64,000 nt of DNA from Brevibacillus sp. DP1.3A (GTDB lineage: Bacteria; Bacillota; Bacilli; Brevibacillales; Brevibacillaceae). The stretch is taken from contig NZ_CP085876.1 of the NCBI RefSeq assembly GCF_013284245.2, positions 4,924,001-4,988,000 of the forward strand, written 5' to 3'. The notes beneath the pieces are model-generated. The model saw nothing but the letters and a program-made list of their open reading frames with translations, searched no databases and was not told the DNA's origin. This document shows, one piece after another, positions 34,784 through 44,238 of the stretch (positions within the stretch are counted from its first letter, which is position 1; the number at the start of each line of letters is the position of its first letter). A program made the position numbers and the translations under genes.

Positions 34784-35437
34784 CTATGCCCGCTCCTCAA
34801 ATTCACGTAAGTCTTTGTTGTTCCCGATCACCACAAGCACGTCGCCGTATTGGATGACTTCATCCGGGCTAGGAGCGATGTTGAATTTATCTCCACTTTT
34901 GATGGCAATAACGTTGACCTCGTATTTTTTCCGAATATCCAGTTGCCGCAAGTTTTGACCGACCAGCTTGGACGACACGACTACCTCCGCCACGCTGTAG
35001 TCCTCTGCCAGCTCAATAAAATCAAGAACGTTAGAGGAGATCAGATTGTGGGCGACCCGCACCCCCATGTCACGCTCAGGGAATACGACACGGTCAGCTC
35101 CTACCTTGTACAATACTTGTCCATGACGCTCATTCTGTGCTTTTGCCACGATCTTTTTGACACCCAAGTCTTTCAGTGTCAATACCGTCAGGATGCTCGC
35201 CTGAATATCGACCCCAATCGCCACGACGACTACGTCAAAATTGCGAATGCCGATTTCCTTCAAGGCGCGTTCATCCGTAGAATCAGCTGCTACCGCGTGC
35301 GTTACGTACTGAATATTTTCGTTAATACGCTCCTCGTTCTCATCTATTCCCATGACTTCATAATCCATCTCGTACAACGTTCTCGCCACGCTAGAACCAA
35401 AACGTCCCATCCCGATAATGGCAAATTGCTTGGACAT
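34784..35437 (-). CDS. ktrC: KtrA/KtrC-type potassium uptake regulator (RCK protein)
   Basis: A 217-residue cytoplasmic protein. The RCK_N Rossmann domain shows IIGMGRFGSSVARTL, the acidic DENEER and AKAQNERHGQVLYKVGADRV. The RCK_C domain follows from about residue 135. These subunits gate the KtrB/KtrD channel by binding ATP/ADP and c-di-AMP. AAAGGAG precedes the ATG. A KtrB/D-type channel is encoded 13 kb away at 48351, so this is the unlinked KtrC-KtrD type of arrangement. Confidence 0.87.
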   Translation of the reverse strand: MSKQFAIIGMGRFGSSVARTLYEMDYEVMGIDENEERINENIQYVTHAVAADSTDERALKEIGIRNFDVVVVAIGVDIQASILTVLTLKDLGVKKIVAKAQNERHGQVLYKVGADRVVFPERDMGVRVAHNLISSNVLDFIELAEDYSVAEVVVSSKLVGQNLRQLDIRKKYEVNVIAIKSGDKFNIAPSPDEVIQYGDVLVVIGNNKDLREFEERA

Positions 35438-35537
35438 GTTAATCTTCTCCTTTACGGAACTTACCAATATCAAGCATTATAGCACATCCAAAACATCCGC
35501 CACAAAACGGTCATGAACGTTTTGTTCGAAAAGCATG

Positions 35538-35567
35538 GTATGCACAAATCAGCGTTTACAAATACTA
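35538..35567 (+). promoter_or_regulatory. Sigma-G-type promoter of sspI
   Basis: GTATG (35538-35542) fits the -35 pattern GHATR, and after an 18-base spacer AATACTA (35561-35567) matches six of seven positions of CATWHTA. This agrees with forespore expression of sspI. Confidence 0.6.
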
Positions 35568-35607
35568 TTTCTTGAATTCATTCTCACAAGAGAGGTGTAG
35601 CACGGTC

Positions 35608-35844
35608 ATGAATATTGCCTCACTCAACTTACGTCAAGCGATCATGTACAAAATGCAAGGCTCAGATCCAAGCGCAGTCGAAGAAACCATCAGTGATGCC
35701 ATCTCTAGCGGTCAGGAGAAAACACTCCCAGGTTTAGGCGTTTTGTTTGAAGTGCTGTGGCAAAACAGTGATGCTTCCTCACGTCAATCCATGATTTCGA
35801 CTATCGCGGAACACTTGCCTGAGCAAGCCGAAAAACCGATCTAA
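35608..35844 (+). CDS. sspI: Small acid-soluble spore protein SspI
   Basis: A 78-residue protein. The conserved block LNLRQAIMYKMQGSDP and then GQEKTLPGLGVLFEVLWQN matches SspI of Bacillus, a minor SASP made in the forespore. The ATG at 35608 (MNIASLNLRQ) is chosen by alignment with the family; GAGGTG lies about 11 bases upstream. A sigma-G-like promoter precedes it. B. subtilis sspI also lies beside ysgA. Confidence 0.92.
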   Translation: MNIASLNLRQAIMYKMQGSDPSAVEETISDAISSGQEKTLPGLGVLFEVLWQNSDASSRQSMISTIAEHLPEQAEKPI

Positions 35845-35873
35845 CCACATCTTCTTCGAAAAAAGCATGCTAC

Positions 35874-35904
35874 AAAGGGAGGGACTCTTATGTCCCTCCC
35901 TTTT
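35874..35904. terminator. Bidirectional terminator between sspI and the germination operon
   Basis: AAAGGGAGGGAC pairs perfectly with GTCCCTCCCTTT around a short loop, with T residues on both strands. It overlaps the last codons of the second gerAB-like gene. Confidence 0.88.
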
Positions 35905-37018
35905 CATTGTTTACTTCCCGGCCTTTATTGAACTGATTGCGCATGAATTGGGTGATGGCCAGCAAGATCGGAATGAAGATGGTTACCATATATCCCATGG
36001 TGGTCAAGTGTTTTAAATATGAATACAACTCCACCGTATTTTGCGGTATTAACGAAAAGAAAAAAAGTGGCACCATCATCACGATTGCGCTAATTCGTTG
36101 AAAACGAATGCCTTTTCGAAACCACTGCCGTAATGAAAAAATCGTCGCATAAAACATATTCCCGATCGTTGTAAATACAGAAGCAACCCAGATCGCAAGA
36201 AAAGCGGACTCAAAACGCTCCAAAAACCAGCCGGTTCTCTGGGTTACCTTGACCAGTTCAAGCGTAGGCCAAATCAGCCGCTGTAATTCTTCATATCCAA
36301 ATACAGTGATACCTGCGATAACTGTAATCATATAAACGACAAAGGCAAAGCTCATACCTGTAATGCTTGCCACTCCAAGCCTTGCACCTGGAATCGCGAA
36401 AGCAAAATAAACCATTAATAGCTCATATCCGGTATAAAGCGTGTAAGTATCCAGACCTGTTTTTACGACATCTGTCCATGACTCTATATGAAATGGCAAT
36501 AAATTGTACCAATCTGCGTTCATAAAGGAGACGAGCGGAATCAAGAGCGACGGCAACAGGAGAAAAGGAATCAACAGCTCATTTACCCTTGCCACTACTT
36601 CAATCTCATGACAGCATAGAAACAAGACCAACAAAAGCAGCGTGACTATAATTACCTCCAGCGGTGTATCTGGCAAAACGGAGGTCACGACGACTTCCCC
36701 AAACACTCTGGCTGTTATACCTGCATTGAAAAACTGATAAAGAATGAATAGACAAATACACAGTGTGCCTATGACAGAACCAAATATCCGCGGCATAAAT
36801 TCGACAAAGGTAAGACCAGGAAACTGATTACCTAAATACACGATGGCCGTCACTGCCACGCCGGCTATTAAGGCACCTGAAATAGGGCCAATCCACCCCG
36901 CTTGTTGAAGAAGAATAGTGGACGTTCTCGGGATGGTGAGAATCCCCACCCCGATCATCGAACTGATTATAATACTTGTAATTTGCCAGGTACCAAAATT
37001 ACGTTGCTGATTCTCCAC
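35888..37018 (-). CDS. Spore germination protein, GerAB family (second copy)
   Basis: A 376-residue member of the amino-acid-permease-like GerAB family with about ten membrane helices, starting with the signature TSIIISSMIGVGILTIPR. The B subunit sits in the inner spore membrane and binds the germinant. The start is GTG at 37018 after AGGAGAG; the frame is open further upstream, through the gerAC coding region, without a ribosome-binding site. It is the fourth gene of the operon. It keeps NELLIPFLLLPSL and FGYEELQRLIWPTLELVK, shared almost word for word with the other B subunit. Confidence 0.88.
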   Translation of the reverse strand: MENQQRNFGTWQITSIIISSMIGVGILTIPRTSTILLQQAGWIGPISGALIAGVAVTAIVYLGNQFPGLTFVEFMPRIFGSVIGTLCICLFILYQFFNAGITARVFGEVVVTSVLPDTPLEVIIVTLLLLVLFLCCHEIEVVARVNELLIPFLLLPSLLIPLVSFMNADWYNLLPFHIESWTDVVKTGLDTYTLYTGYELLMVYFAFAIPGARLGVASITGMSFAFVVYMITVIAGITVFGYEELQRLIWPTLELVKVTQRTGWFLERFESAFLAIWVASVFTTIGNMFYATIFSLRQWFRKGIRFQRISAIVMMVPLFFFSLIPQNTVELYSYLKHLTTMGYMVTIFIPILLAITQFMRNQFNKGREVNNEKGGT

Positions 37019-37031
37019 AGTGATCGCTCTC

Positions 37032-38162
37032 CTATTGCATTTCCATACCAAGACGGCGCAGCTTGATTGTGTATTTGACGCGAATCGGAAAATCCCTGAA
37101 ATCTTTCTTCCAGTCGTGAGTCTTCCAGTAATCATGATAATGCTTCGCACGCAGTGTAAGACCGAGCTTTAAAATGTCGCTATTGTACTGCTTTTGCAAT
37201 TGCTGCAAAAGCTTCTTTGCACGGTTTTCCATTTCTTTTTTTATCAGCGCCTGCATTTGTGTGACGAATTGCTCTGGGGGAATATGCAGGTCTTCTGTGA
37301 GTTCGACAATATCCCCTTGGAGCTCGCAATGAAAGGTAGCCGAAAAGTCATCTTGAATGGTCACCTTTTTTTTTGCGAAGTGCGGTCGAAAGCTTACATA
37401 TCCGTTCTTGGTTTTCGGCAATGCAATCACAATGTCTCCACCCGGTTTTTCATTTCGCAGCTGGAGCAATGCCCATGTTTGCAGGTGATCCAGTATCCCC
37501 ATCATCTTGTGTCCACGAAAAACAGCAACCCCTTTCCAGCTCACTTCATTTTTACTTGCCTCTACATAATTCAGAAACGGCTCCATGGTAAGATTAGAGG
37601 TCTGATTGAAATAGTCGCCCAACGTTTGATCCGGAATTCTCCCTAATTTCATGCCATTTTCGATCAGCCCCATCAAAAAGACGACCGGAATTGGCTCGAT
37701 CCTCGGCTTGATTTCCAGCAAGGTAGACGCTTTGCCCTTTACGACGATCGGCCACAGGAGTCTCCGTATTTGCGGTTCGCGACGAAAACCGTCCATGATG
37801 TCTTGGATCCCCTTTCTAGCGATCTCCTCACTCAAAGCGAGAACACGCGTATGTCCAAGAAACAATCGTTGGTTCAGCCGCATTTGCAAGTTGTTGGCAG
37901 CATCTGTCACCGTTCTTCCTGTCACGCTCATGATTTTCACGGCATCCGCACCACTCCCTCCCCCCTTCCCGCTGCTCCCCGCGATTTTGATGGGAATCGG
38001 AATTTGGACGGTCATTTTGTACAGATTTTCATCTTTTTCATCCTGATCAATCGCAATAGCCAATACCGATGCGCGTTCCTCCAATTCCCGTCTGTCCCAG
38101 CACCCCGTCAGCAAGATTGTACAGATGATCAGCAAAGCGAAGTATCTAAAAGACTTACCCAT
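37032..38162 (-). CDS. Spore germination lipoprotein, GerAC family
   Basis: A 376-residue lipoprotein with signal peptide and lipobox LLTGC (Cys21), followed by the family signature WDRRELEERASVLAIAID. The C subunit sits on the outer face of the inner spore membrane. The start overlaps the end of the upstream B gene by eight bases, and GAGAGGGG serves as ribosome-binding site. The last part (KKDFRDFPIRVKYTIKLRRLG) is typical of the C-terminal domain. Confidence 0.9.
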   Translation of the reverse strand: MGKSFRYFALLIICTILLTGCWDRRELEERASVLAIAIDQDEKDENLYKMTVQIPIPIKIAGSSGKGGGSGADAVKIMSVTGRTVTDAANNLQMRLNQRLFLGHTRVLALSEEIARKGIQDIMDGFRREPQIRRLLWPIVVKGKASTLLEIKPRIEPIPVVFLMGLIENGMKLGRIPDQTLGDYFNQTSNLTMEPFLNYVEASKNEVSWKGVAVFRGHKMMGILDHLQTWALLQLRNEKPGGDIVIALPKTKNGYVSFRPHFAKKKVTIQDDFSATFHCELQGDIVELTEDLHIPPEQFVTQMQALIKKEMENRAKKLLQQLQKQYNSDILKLGLTLRAKHYHDYWKTHDWKKDFRDFPIRVKYTIKLRRLGMEMQ

Positions 38163-39315
38163 CGATATTCCGCCCCTCTCGTCGGGTCACCATGTCACGG
38201 ATGAGGATTGCTACCCAGTAAACGACGGGGAACAGCAAATTAATAACCAGGCTAGACAACCCCAGCAACGACGCCCACTTAAATACTTCTGTAATGTTTT
38301 GTGGAATGAGTGAAAAGAAGAATAAAGGGACGAGAAGGGCAGAAGCCACGATTCTTTGAAACCTGATTCCCTTGCGAAACAATTGTCTCAGTGAATAAAC
38401 AACCGCATAATATGCATTGGCTACCGTAGTAAAAACGGCCGACACCCACACTGCCAAAAAAGCAGACTCCAAACGTTCCAAGATCAATCCTGGCACCTGT
38501 GTCGTCTTGACCAATTCAAGTGTCGGCCACGTCACCCTCTGCAGCTCTTCGTATCCAAATACCGAAATACCAGCAACCACAATTAACATGTAGAGTGATG
38601 CTGCAATTAATAAACTGTAAAATCCCGCCAATTCCCTGTTCGTGTTTTTTTGCGCATAGGCGAAAAAGACGAACATAATTTCAAAACCGGAATAGGAATA
38701 AATTCCTTCGTACACTCCTTCTACCATTGAACGGATCGACACATGATTAATCGGCAGGAGATTCCCAATTTCCGCCTTTTGAAACGACGCAATCGCAATA
38801 AAAAGAAGTGGAAAGATAATAAAAGGAAACAGCAGCTCGTTCACTCGAGCTACTACTTCCACCTCATGCATGCACAAAAATAGTACCAGCAAAAACATCG
38901 TGATCAGCAATACTTCCAACGGAGTCTGCAAAAGAACGGAAGTCACAACGACTTCACCAAACACACGCGATACGACTGCCGTGGAAAAATACAGGTATAC
39001 CAGATAGATACAAATCCAAGGGAGGCTGAATACTTTGCCCACCCAAGGCCGTCTGGCGGATCCCCATACCTTGTGACTGTATTCAATAAAGGTTTCCCCT
39101 GGGTAACGCTTGCTCAATTTGACAATCAACCATAAGGAAACAAACGCACCTGCAGAGCCAATAAGGGGGGCGATCCAGCCTGCCTCAAATAATTTCGAAC
39201 TGGTTGTACGAGGAAGGGTCAACACGCCGACACCGATTAAGGTACTTGTGATGAGACAAATTTGCTGCCACATCGATAGAGTCTGGTGCCAGCCGTGCCC
39301 CTCCCTCCTGTTCAT
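38155..39315 (-). CDS. Spore germination protein, GerAB family (first copy)
   Basis: A 386-residue membrane protein of the GerAB family, with the signature TSTLIGVGVLTLPR near residue 30 and about ten membrane helices. It shares VNELLFPFIIFPLLF and FGYEELQRVTWPTLELVK with the second copy. The ATG overlaps the stop of the A gene as ATGA, and GAGGAGG precedes it. With the A and C subunits it forms a complete receptor; the second B copy could give a second ligand specificity. Confidence 0.9.
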   Translation of the reverse strand: MNRREGHGWHQTLSMWQQICLITSTLIGVGVLTLPRTTSSKLFEAGWIAPLIGSAGAFVSLWLIVKLSKRYPGETFIEYSHKVWGSARRPWVGKVFSLPWICIYLVYLYFSTAVVSRVFGEVVVTSVLLQTPLEVLLITMFLLVLFLCMHEVEVVARVNELLFPFIIFPLLFIAIASFQKAEIGNLLPINHVSIRSMVEGVYEGIYSYSGFEIMFVFFAYAQKNTNRELAGFYSLLIAASLYMLIVVAGISVFGYEELQRVTWPTLELVKTTQVPGLILERLESAFLAVWVSAVFTTVANAYYAVVYSLRQLFRKGIRFQRIVASALLVPLFFFSLIPQNITEVFKWASLLGLSSLVINLLFPVVYWVAILIRDMVTRREGRNIDG

Positions 39316-40859
39316 TTCGGGTTATCCTCCTCTCTGATCCGGATTTTATCTTGGACATGAAACATCATCGGCCTTGTTTTGAAGAGATGATGAGGAGCCC
39401 TTATGAACAAGTCCTTCATTCCATTCAGGTTGAGCGGACTAAGTGGGCTCATATAGGGTACTCCAAACGATTTCAATGAAGATAAGTGAATGAGGATGAC
39501 GATCACAAACAGCATAATACCGTAAAGACCAAACATCCCTGCCAAGATCATAACCGGAAAGCGGAGCATCCGAATGGCAATCGCTGCACTGTAACTCGGG
39601 GATGCGAACGAACCGATTGTCGTCACAGCTACGATGATTACCATGACAGGACTGACAAGCCCAGCAGTTACCGCCGCTTCCCCGACCACGAGTGCTCCAA
39701 CAATCCCGATCGTAGGACCTATTGGCCCCGGCAGCCTCACGCTAGCTTCCCTCAATATCTCAATGGCCAACTCCATAATCAGGGCTTCGACTAGAGAAGG
39801 GAATGGAACAGTAGATCGTCCTGCCGCCATCGCAATGACCAGTCGAGAAGGAATCATCTCCGGATGGAACGCACTAAAAGCGATATAAAGAGACGGCAAC
39901 ATCAAGGCGATGCTGATACTGATAATCCGAATGAAACGAATCAAGGTCGCGATGTAAAATCGCTCGTAATAATCCTCGGGACTCTGATAAAACTGCGAAA
40001 ATACAGCCGGGGCAATCAAACCAAACGGTGTCCCGTCAACCAGAATGCCTACCTTCCCTTCCAAGAGATTGGCCACTACTTTGTCAGGGCGCTCCGTGTT
40101 TTGAATCTGCGGAAATGGGGACCATCTCCGATCCTGGATCATTTGTTCGATGTAACCACTCTCCAGCACAGAATCCACATGAACGTTCTCAATTCGCGCA
40201 ATCACTTCTTCCACCATCGGGGGATACGCAATGCCGTCGATGTACATGACGTAAATGTCAGTCTGTGTTCGTTCACCGACAACCATATGACGCACTCTGA
40301 GATTAGGGTCCTTCAAGCGGAAGCGGATCAGCGCTGCATTCACGCACAACGTTTCACAAAACCCATCGCGCGGCCCTCGTACGACTGATTCCGTCTGAGG
40401 CTCTTCCACTGAACGCCTGTCCCAACCTCTCGTGTTATTCAAATAAGCATTTTGACACCCATCGATGATCAGTACCGCACATCCAGACAAAATATTTCGG
40501 ACGATCTGCCTCAGTTTGTCTGTCAAATCCAGCTCATTTGTCGCCGGATCATGATAGGTGATATCGGGAGTCGTCATATAGCGAATAATAAAATCACTGA
40601 TGACATTGCGATCCACCATGCCATCTATAAAAACGATAGCGGCCTGAGCCTTTGACTTTGTTTGAAAACGACGAATGACGAGATCGTCACATTTTCCAAA
40701 CTGCGCTTCAATCAATTGAATGTTTTCTTCCACATTTGTCGTGAGCGTAACATCTGATACGCTTTCCATGCTCTTCTCGGCGTACTGCTCCAACGATTTT
40801 GACTGGAGGGCTTCTTTTCTTTTTTGCCATGCTTGAAAAAACTGGCTCAAGCTGCTCAC
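39312..40859 (-). CDS. Spore germination protein, GerAA family
   Basis: A 515-residue A subunit. A large hydrophilic N-terminal domain (to about residue 290) is followed by five or so membrane helices including RLPGPIGPTIGIVGALVVGE and the conserved SPVMVIIVAVTTIGSFASP. GerAA proteins oligomerise into nutrient-gated ion channels. The frame starts with GTG at 40859 but the ribosome-binding site (AAGGGTGA) fits better a TTG nine bases downstream, so the start is uncertain by three codons. It is the first gene of the A-B-C-B operon. No convincing sigma-G promoter was found upstream. Confidence 0.9.
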   Translation of the reverse strand: MSSLSQFFQAWQKRKEALQSKSLEQYAEKSMESVSDVTLTTNVEENIQLIEAQFGKCDDLVIRRFQTKSKAQAAIVFIDGMVDRNVISDFIIRYMTTPDITYHDPATNELDLTDKLRQIVRNILSGCAVLIIDGCQNAYLNNTRGWDRRSVEEPQTESVVRGPRDGFCETLCVNAALIRFRLKDPNLRVRHMVVGERTQTDIYVMYIDGIAYPPMVEEVIARIENVHVDSVLESGYIEQMIQDRRWSPFPQIQNTERPDKVVANLLEGKVGILVDGTPFGLIAPAVFSQFYQSPEDYYERFYIATLIRFIRIISISIALMLPSLYIAFSAFHPEMIPSRLVIAMAAGRSTVPFPSLVEALIMELAIEILREASVRLPGPIGPTIGIVGALVVGEAAVTAGLVSPVMVIIVAVTTIGSFASPSYSAAIAIRMLRFPVMILAGMFGLYGIMLFVIVILIHLSSLKSFGVPYMSPLSPLNLNGMKDLFIRAPHHLFKTRPMMFHVQDKIRIREEDNPK

Positions 40860-40941
40860 CCTTATCCATGGAATGTATCCTGCCTACAGGTACGGATAGT
40901 GTGCCCAATAATGGAAAGGAAATCCCGTAAAAGGCGTATTC

Positions 40942-40978
40942 AAAAAGAAAAACAGGCCCAACCTAAGTCGGACCTGTT
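40942..40978 (-). terminator. Intrinsic terminator after kynU
   Basis: Minus reading: AACAGG pairs with CCTGTT, with partial pairing of the inner bases, followed by TTTCTTTTT. It overlaps the kynU stop codon. Confidence 0.7.
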
Positions 40979-42257
40979 AAGCAACTACCTCGCGCTTGTT
41001 CTCAAATTTCTCGTAGTTCTTCTCTTGCATGATCGTCTTTACGATCTGGATACTTTCCCAAACCTCTGTATAAGTCGTATAGAAAGCAACGGGAGCTAAC
41101 CGGATGATGTTTGGTGCACGGAAGTCAGGAATAATGCCCGCTTCCTTCAAAGCCTTGCATATACGTATGGCCTCATCATGCTCAAGGCTGACATGCCCAC
41201 CTCGGCGATCATCCTGCTGTGGGTTTGCAATTGTAAAACCCATGTCTGCTAGCTCCACCTCGATCAAATCCATCATGAAGCGCGTTAAGGCGAGCGACTT
41301 GGTACGAAGCTTTTCCACGGACACCTCCTGAAACATTTCCAAGGAACCAAGCAGTGGGGCGAGACTCAGCATATGCGGGGTACCAATCTGGTAAGCGCCC
41401 GCACTTTCGCAAGCATCCAGCGTATGTTCCATATCAAATTGCTTATCCTTTTTCGAACTGAACCATCCCGCCAATCCAGGAGCCCTGCCAAAATGCTTGC
41501 GGTTGACATATAAGCTACCCACGCTGCCGGGCCCTGCATTTACGTATTTGTAGTTGCACCAGTATGCAAAGTCCACTCCCCATTTGCTGAAGAAATGCGG
41601 GATCGCACCTACAGAGTGACATCCGTCAAAACCAATTAGAATGCCTCTCTCATGTGCGGCTGCTGTCAATCGTTCGATATCGAGTAGCTGGCCGCTGCGA
41701 TACAGGACGGTCGGGAGGACAACCAGTGCTACTTCATCCGTCATCGCATCGATAATGTCCTCTTCTTCGATCAGGCGGCCATCTCTTGACGCTACCCGAA
41801 CCAAATGCTCTTCCGGGTCCAGTCCATGGAGCTTCATTTGACTCTGGAGTGCGTATATATCGGTAGGGAAATCCAGCTCGGTTGCAATCACCTTCGTCCT
41901 CTTCCCAACCGGATGATAGAAGGTAGCTGCCAACTGATGGAGGTTGATCGTCGTAGAACCCGTTACGATCACTTCCTCGGGGCTTGCCCCTACAAGTGCT
42001 GCGCTCATCTCTCCCAATTTCTCCGAGAAGAAAAACCACGGATGGTTACCCGTTGTCCAGCCTTCCACACCCAGCTCCTTCCAAGACCGCATCACATCCA
42101 TGACACTCTTTTCCGCTCTTTTTGACATGAGACCAAGCGAGTTTCCATCCAAATACAGGCTCGGAAGCAAATAAAACTCTTCGCGATAGCTCGCGAGTTC
42201 GTCCTGTGCATCCAATTGCTGTGCGTGCGCTTTCGTTAGGGGGCTTGATTGAGACAT
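40977..42257 (-). CDS. kynU: Kynureninase
   Basis: A 426-residue PLP enzyme cleaving kynurenine to anthranilate and alanine. The N-terminal [18 protein letters not shown], the phosphate-binding [17 protein letters not shown], the PLP aspartate region [12 protein letters not shown] and the Schiff-base lysine in [16 protein letters not shown] all match kynureninase. The start at 42257 (MSQSSPLTK) has GAGGAGG five bases upstream. No kynA or kynB is adjacent, so the rest of the tryptophan-to-anthranilate route lies elsewhere or is absent. Confidence 0.93.
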   Translation of the reverse strand: MSQSSPLTKAHAQQLDAQDELASYREEFYLLPSLYLDGNSLGLMSKRAEKSVMDVMRSWKELGVEGWTTGNHPWFFFSEKLGEMSAALVGASPEEVIVTGSTTINLHQLAATFYHPVGKRTKVIATELDFPTDIYALQSQMKLHGLDPEEHLVRVASRDGRLIEEEDIIDAMTDEVALVVLPTVLYRSGQLLDIERLTAAAHERGILIGFDGCHSVGAIPHFFSKWGVDFAYWCNYKYVNAGPGSVGSLYVNRKHFGRAPGLAGWFSSKKDKQFDMEHTLDACESAGAYQIGTPHMLSLAPLLGSLEMFQEVSVEKLRTKSLALTRFMMDLIEVELADMGFTIANPQQDDRRGGHVSLEHDEAIRICKALKEAGIIPDFRAPNIIRLAPVAFYTTYTEVWESIQIVKTIMQEKNYEKFENKREVVA

Positions 42258-42334
42258 AGCTACCTCCTCAGCTTGTTCTATCGTTACCCCTATTATAGGC
42301 TGAATTTTCAAACAAGAAAATCCCATTCGCAAAA

Positions 42335-42368
42335 AGAAAATCCCGTGCCACCTACGACACGAGATTTT
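42335..42368 (-). terminator. Intrinsic terminator at the end of the DUF1294 gene
   Basis: AAAATCTCGTG pairs with CACGGGATTTT with one mismatch, followed by CTTTTT on the minus strand. It spans the last codons of the gene. Confidence 0.7.
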
Positions 42369-42735
42369 TATCCAAGTATAGTTGCGTTAACCAAATGACT
42401 AGCAAGATTTGCGCGATGCAAAAGAGCGGGACCAGGATGAGAAAAGAGATATGCTTGGTCTTATGCCGTTGAATAAGCATGCCCTCAAGCGCACCGATCC
42501 CTCCTCCTAAAAATGCGACCAGCAAAAGGCTCAGTTCCGGAACCCGAAAACCTTTTTCCTTAGCCAGACGCTTGTCTGTCTGCATCAAGTAATAAGCATA
42601 GCCATTCAGCAGTAAAGCTCCTGCCGCCAGCACCCAGACATTCGAATTGAAGTATCCTACCAAGAGGAGGGCCCAGCTTATGACGAGCACCAGCACGAAA
42701 TTGCGGCGATGGGCAGCTAATTGTTGATGGTACAT
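42352..42735 (-). CDS. DUF1294 membrane protein
   Basis: A 127-residue protein with about four hydrophobic segments. The conserved DUF1294 stretch ([17 protein letters not shown], then [21 protein letters not shown]) is complete. Function unknown. It begins three bases after the DedA stop, with AGGAGA upstream, so the two genes are co-transcribed. Confidence 0.85.
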   Translation of the reverse strand: MYHQQLAAHRRNFVLVLVISWALLLVGYFNSNVWVLAAGALLLNGYAYYLMQTDKRLAKEKGFRVPELSLLLVAFLGGGIGALEGMLIQRHKTKHISFLILVPLFCIAQILLVIWLTQLYLDKNLVS

Positions 42736-42738
42736 TTC

Positions 42739-43356
42739 TTAATCTCCTTTTGCCCGATATGCCCGATTTCCCATAAACTGCTTGCGTACGAAGAATACCA
42801 CACCCAAAACAACCACGATCACCAGCAAAGCGTAGAAACCGTATTTACGGATGACTTCGATAATGGCTTCCACATTATTACCGAATACATGGCCGAGAAA
42901 GTAAAAGGCGATGGTCCAAACCAACCCGATTGGATAAGATAGCATCGCATAACGACGGAACGTCATACCGCCAAGCCCAACCAAATAAGGTACCACATGA
43001 CGGACAACGGGAAATAAGTAGCTGATGCAAAGAGCAGTAGTACCATACTTCTCCAGCAAGCCCGTTGATCGATTCACCGCGTTCCTCATTTTCTCGGTTT
43101 TGCACAGCCATTTCAATATCGGTTTCCCAAAGTACTTTCCAAGTAAAAAGCCAATCGTCAATCCGGAGGCAACCCCTAAATATCCCGCCAAAAAAGAATA
43201 CCATGGGTTTAGCACGCCGATGGAGGCAAGAAATCCTCCTGTAGCGACAACCAGTTCATCGGGAATCGGCAAACCTACAATCCCCAGCCAAAGCAGGAAA
43301 AAAATCGCTACGTAGCCGTATTGCTCTATGATTGACATCAGCAGGTCGACTTCCAT
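42739..43356 (-). CDS. DedA family (SNARE-associated) membrane protein
   Basis: A 205-residue polytopic protein. The conserved acidic re-entrant segment GLPIPDELVVATGGFLA and the arginine motif FPVVRHVVPYLVGLGGM are present. Members of this family flip lipids such as undecaprenyl phosphate or phosphatidylethanolamine back across the membrane. AGGGGA lies 11 bases before the ATG. It is followed directly by the DUF1294 gene. Confidence 0.88.
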   Translation of the reverse strand: MEVDLLMSIIEQYGYVAIFFLLWLGIVGLPIPDELVVATGGFLASIGVLNPWYSFLAGYLGVASGLTIGFLLGKYFGKPILKWLCKTEKMRNAVNRSTGLLEKYGTTALCISYLFPVVRHVVPYLVGLGGMTFRRYAMLSYPIGLVWTIAFYFLGHVFGNNVEAIIEVIRKYGFYALLVIVVVLGVVFFVRKQFMGNRAYRAKGD

Positions 43357-43529
43357 GAGGCAAAATCCCCTATCCTTGCCACAGTGCGGTCATTTCTTGA
43401 CATACTAGCAGCTATGGCATCGCACGATATCTGACTCTATGTATTACGTATGAACCTAAAAAAAGGTACTTGTTTATTTTGCAATAGATTTACGTATTTT
43501 ATCAAGCACAGATATGCCAGACGACTCTA

Positions 43530-44198
43530 TCATGATAGATGTTTGAGCGCTTCACGTCTGGACAAACTCGCAAGTGACGTCGCTTCTACAAATTCACGTA
43601 CGGCGTCGGGATTTGTTTTCGCATACTCTCTCAACGCCCACCCGATTGCCTTCTGAATAAAAAACTCTTTGGAATCCGCGCATCTTTCCACCAAGGAAAA
43701 GAGCAGCCGCTGATCTGTCTTGTCTTTGTATGACAACTGAAATAAAATCGCCGTTCGTTGCAGCCACATATTGGCTCCATTCATCCAGGCTGTCGTATTC
43801 GATTCGATCAGTTCGGGATGCAAGGCAAACAATCTGCCCGTTGTATGGGAAGCCAAATAATCCACGGTATCCCACCACGATTTTGTCGTGATAAGTTCGA
43901 CAACGAACGGGAGATGGTCAGGGGTGAGACGCTTTTTGGACTTCTCGAGTACGTCAAGCGCTACATACTGGTACTCGCGCGCTGGCAAAGCCCACAAGGA
44001 ACGAGCGACCTGCTCCCAATTTTCGGGTACGCCATAATCACGAAAGATTTGTTTGGTCAGCTCTTTGCGCTGTGGTGATTTGATCCCCAGAAAAGGAAAA
44101 TGATTTTTCATGTACTGCTCCATTGGACCAGCCAGAATCGAATCACCATGTGCACGCAACAGTTCCTCGACAACCTCCGTATACTCGCTTGCGTTCAT
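43530..44198 (-). CDS. AlkD-like DNA alkylation repair protein
   Basis: A 222-residue all-helical HEAT-like protein of the AlkC/AlkD family. KNHFPFLGIKSPQRKELTKQ and the WDTVDYLA stretch in TTKSWWDTVDYLASH, holding the catalytic aspartate, fit AlkD DNA glycosylases that remove 3-methyladenine or 7-methylguanine without base flipping. GGAGGAG precedes the ATG. The 174-base gap downstream holds no clear gene; a short palindrome CTATCATGATAG near the stop is the only structure. Confidence 0.87.
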   Translation of the reverse strand: MNASEYTEVVEELLRAHGDSILAGPMEQYMKNHFPFLGIKSPQRKELTKQIFRDYGVPENWEQVARSLWALPAREYQYVALDVLEKSKKRLTPDHLPFVVELITTKSWWDTVDYLASHTTGRLFALHPELIESNTTAWMNGANMWLQRTAILFQLSYKDKTDQRLLFSLVERCADSKEFFIQKAIGWALREYAKTNPDAVREFVEATSLASLSRREALKHLS

Positions 44199-44238
44199 CT
44201 GCGTCTCCTCCCCCCAACTCCTCTGATAATCCGGTAGT

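Noticed and set aside
40860-40941. Sigma-G promoter for the germination operon
   Set aside because: GAATA and CATTATT are present on the minus strand but 23 bases apart, too far for a sigma-G promoter.
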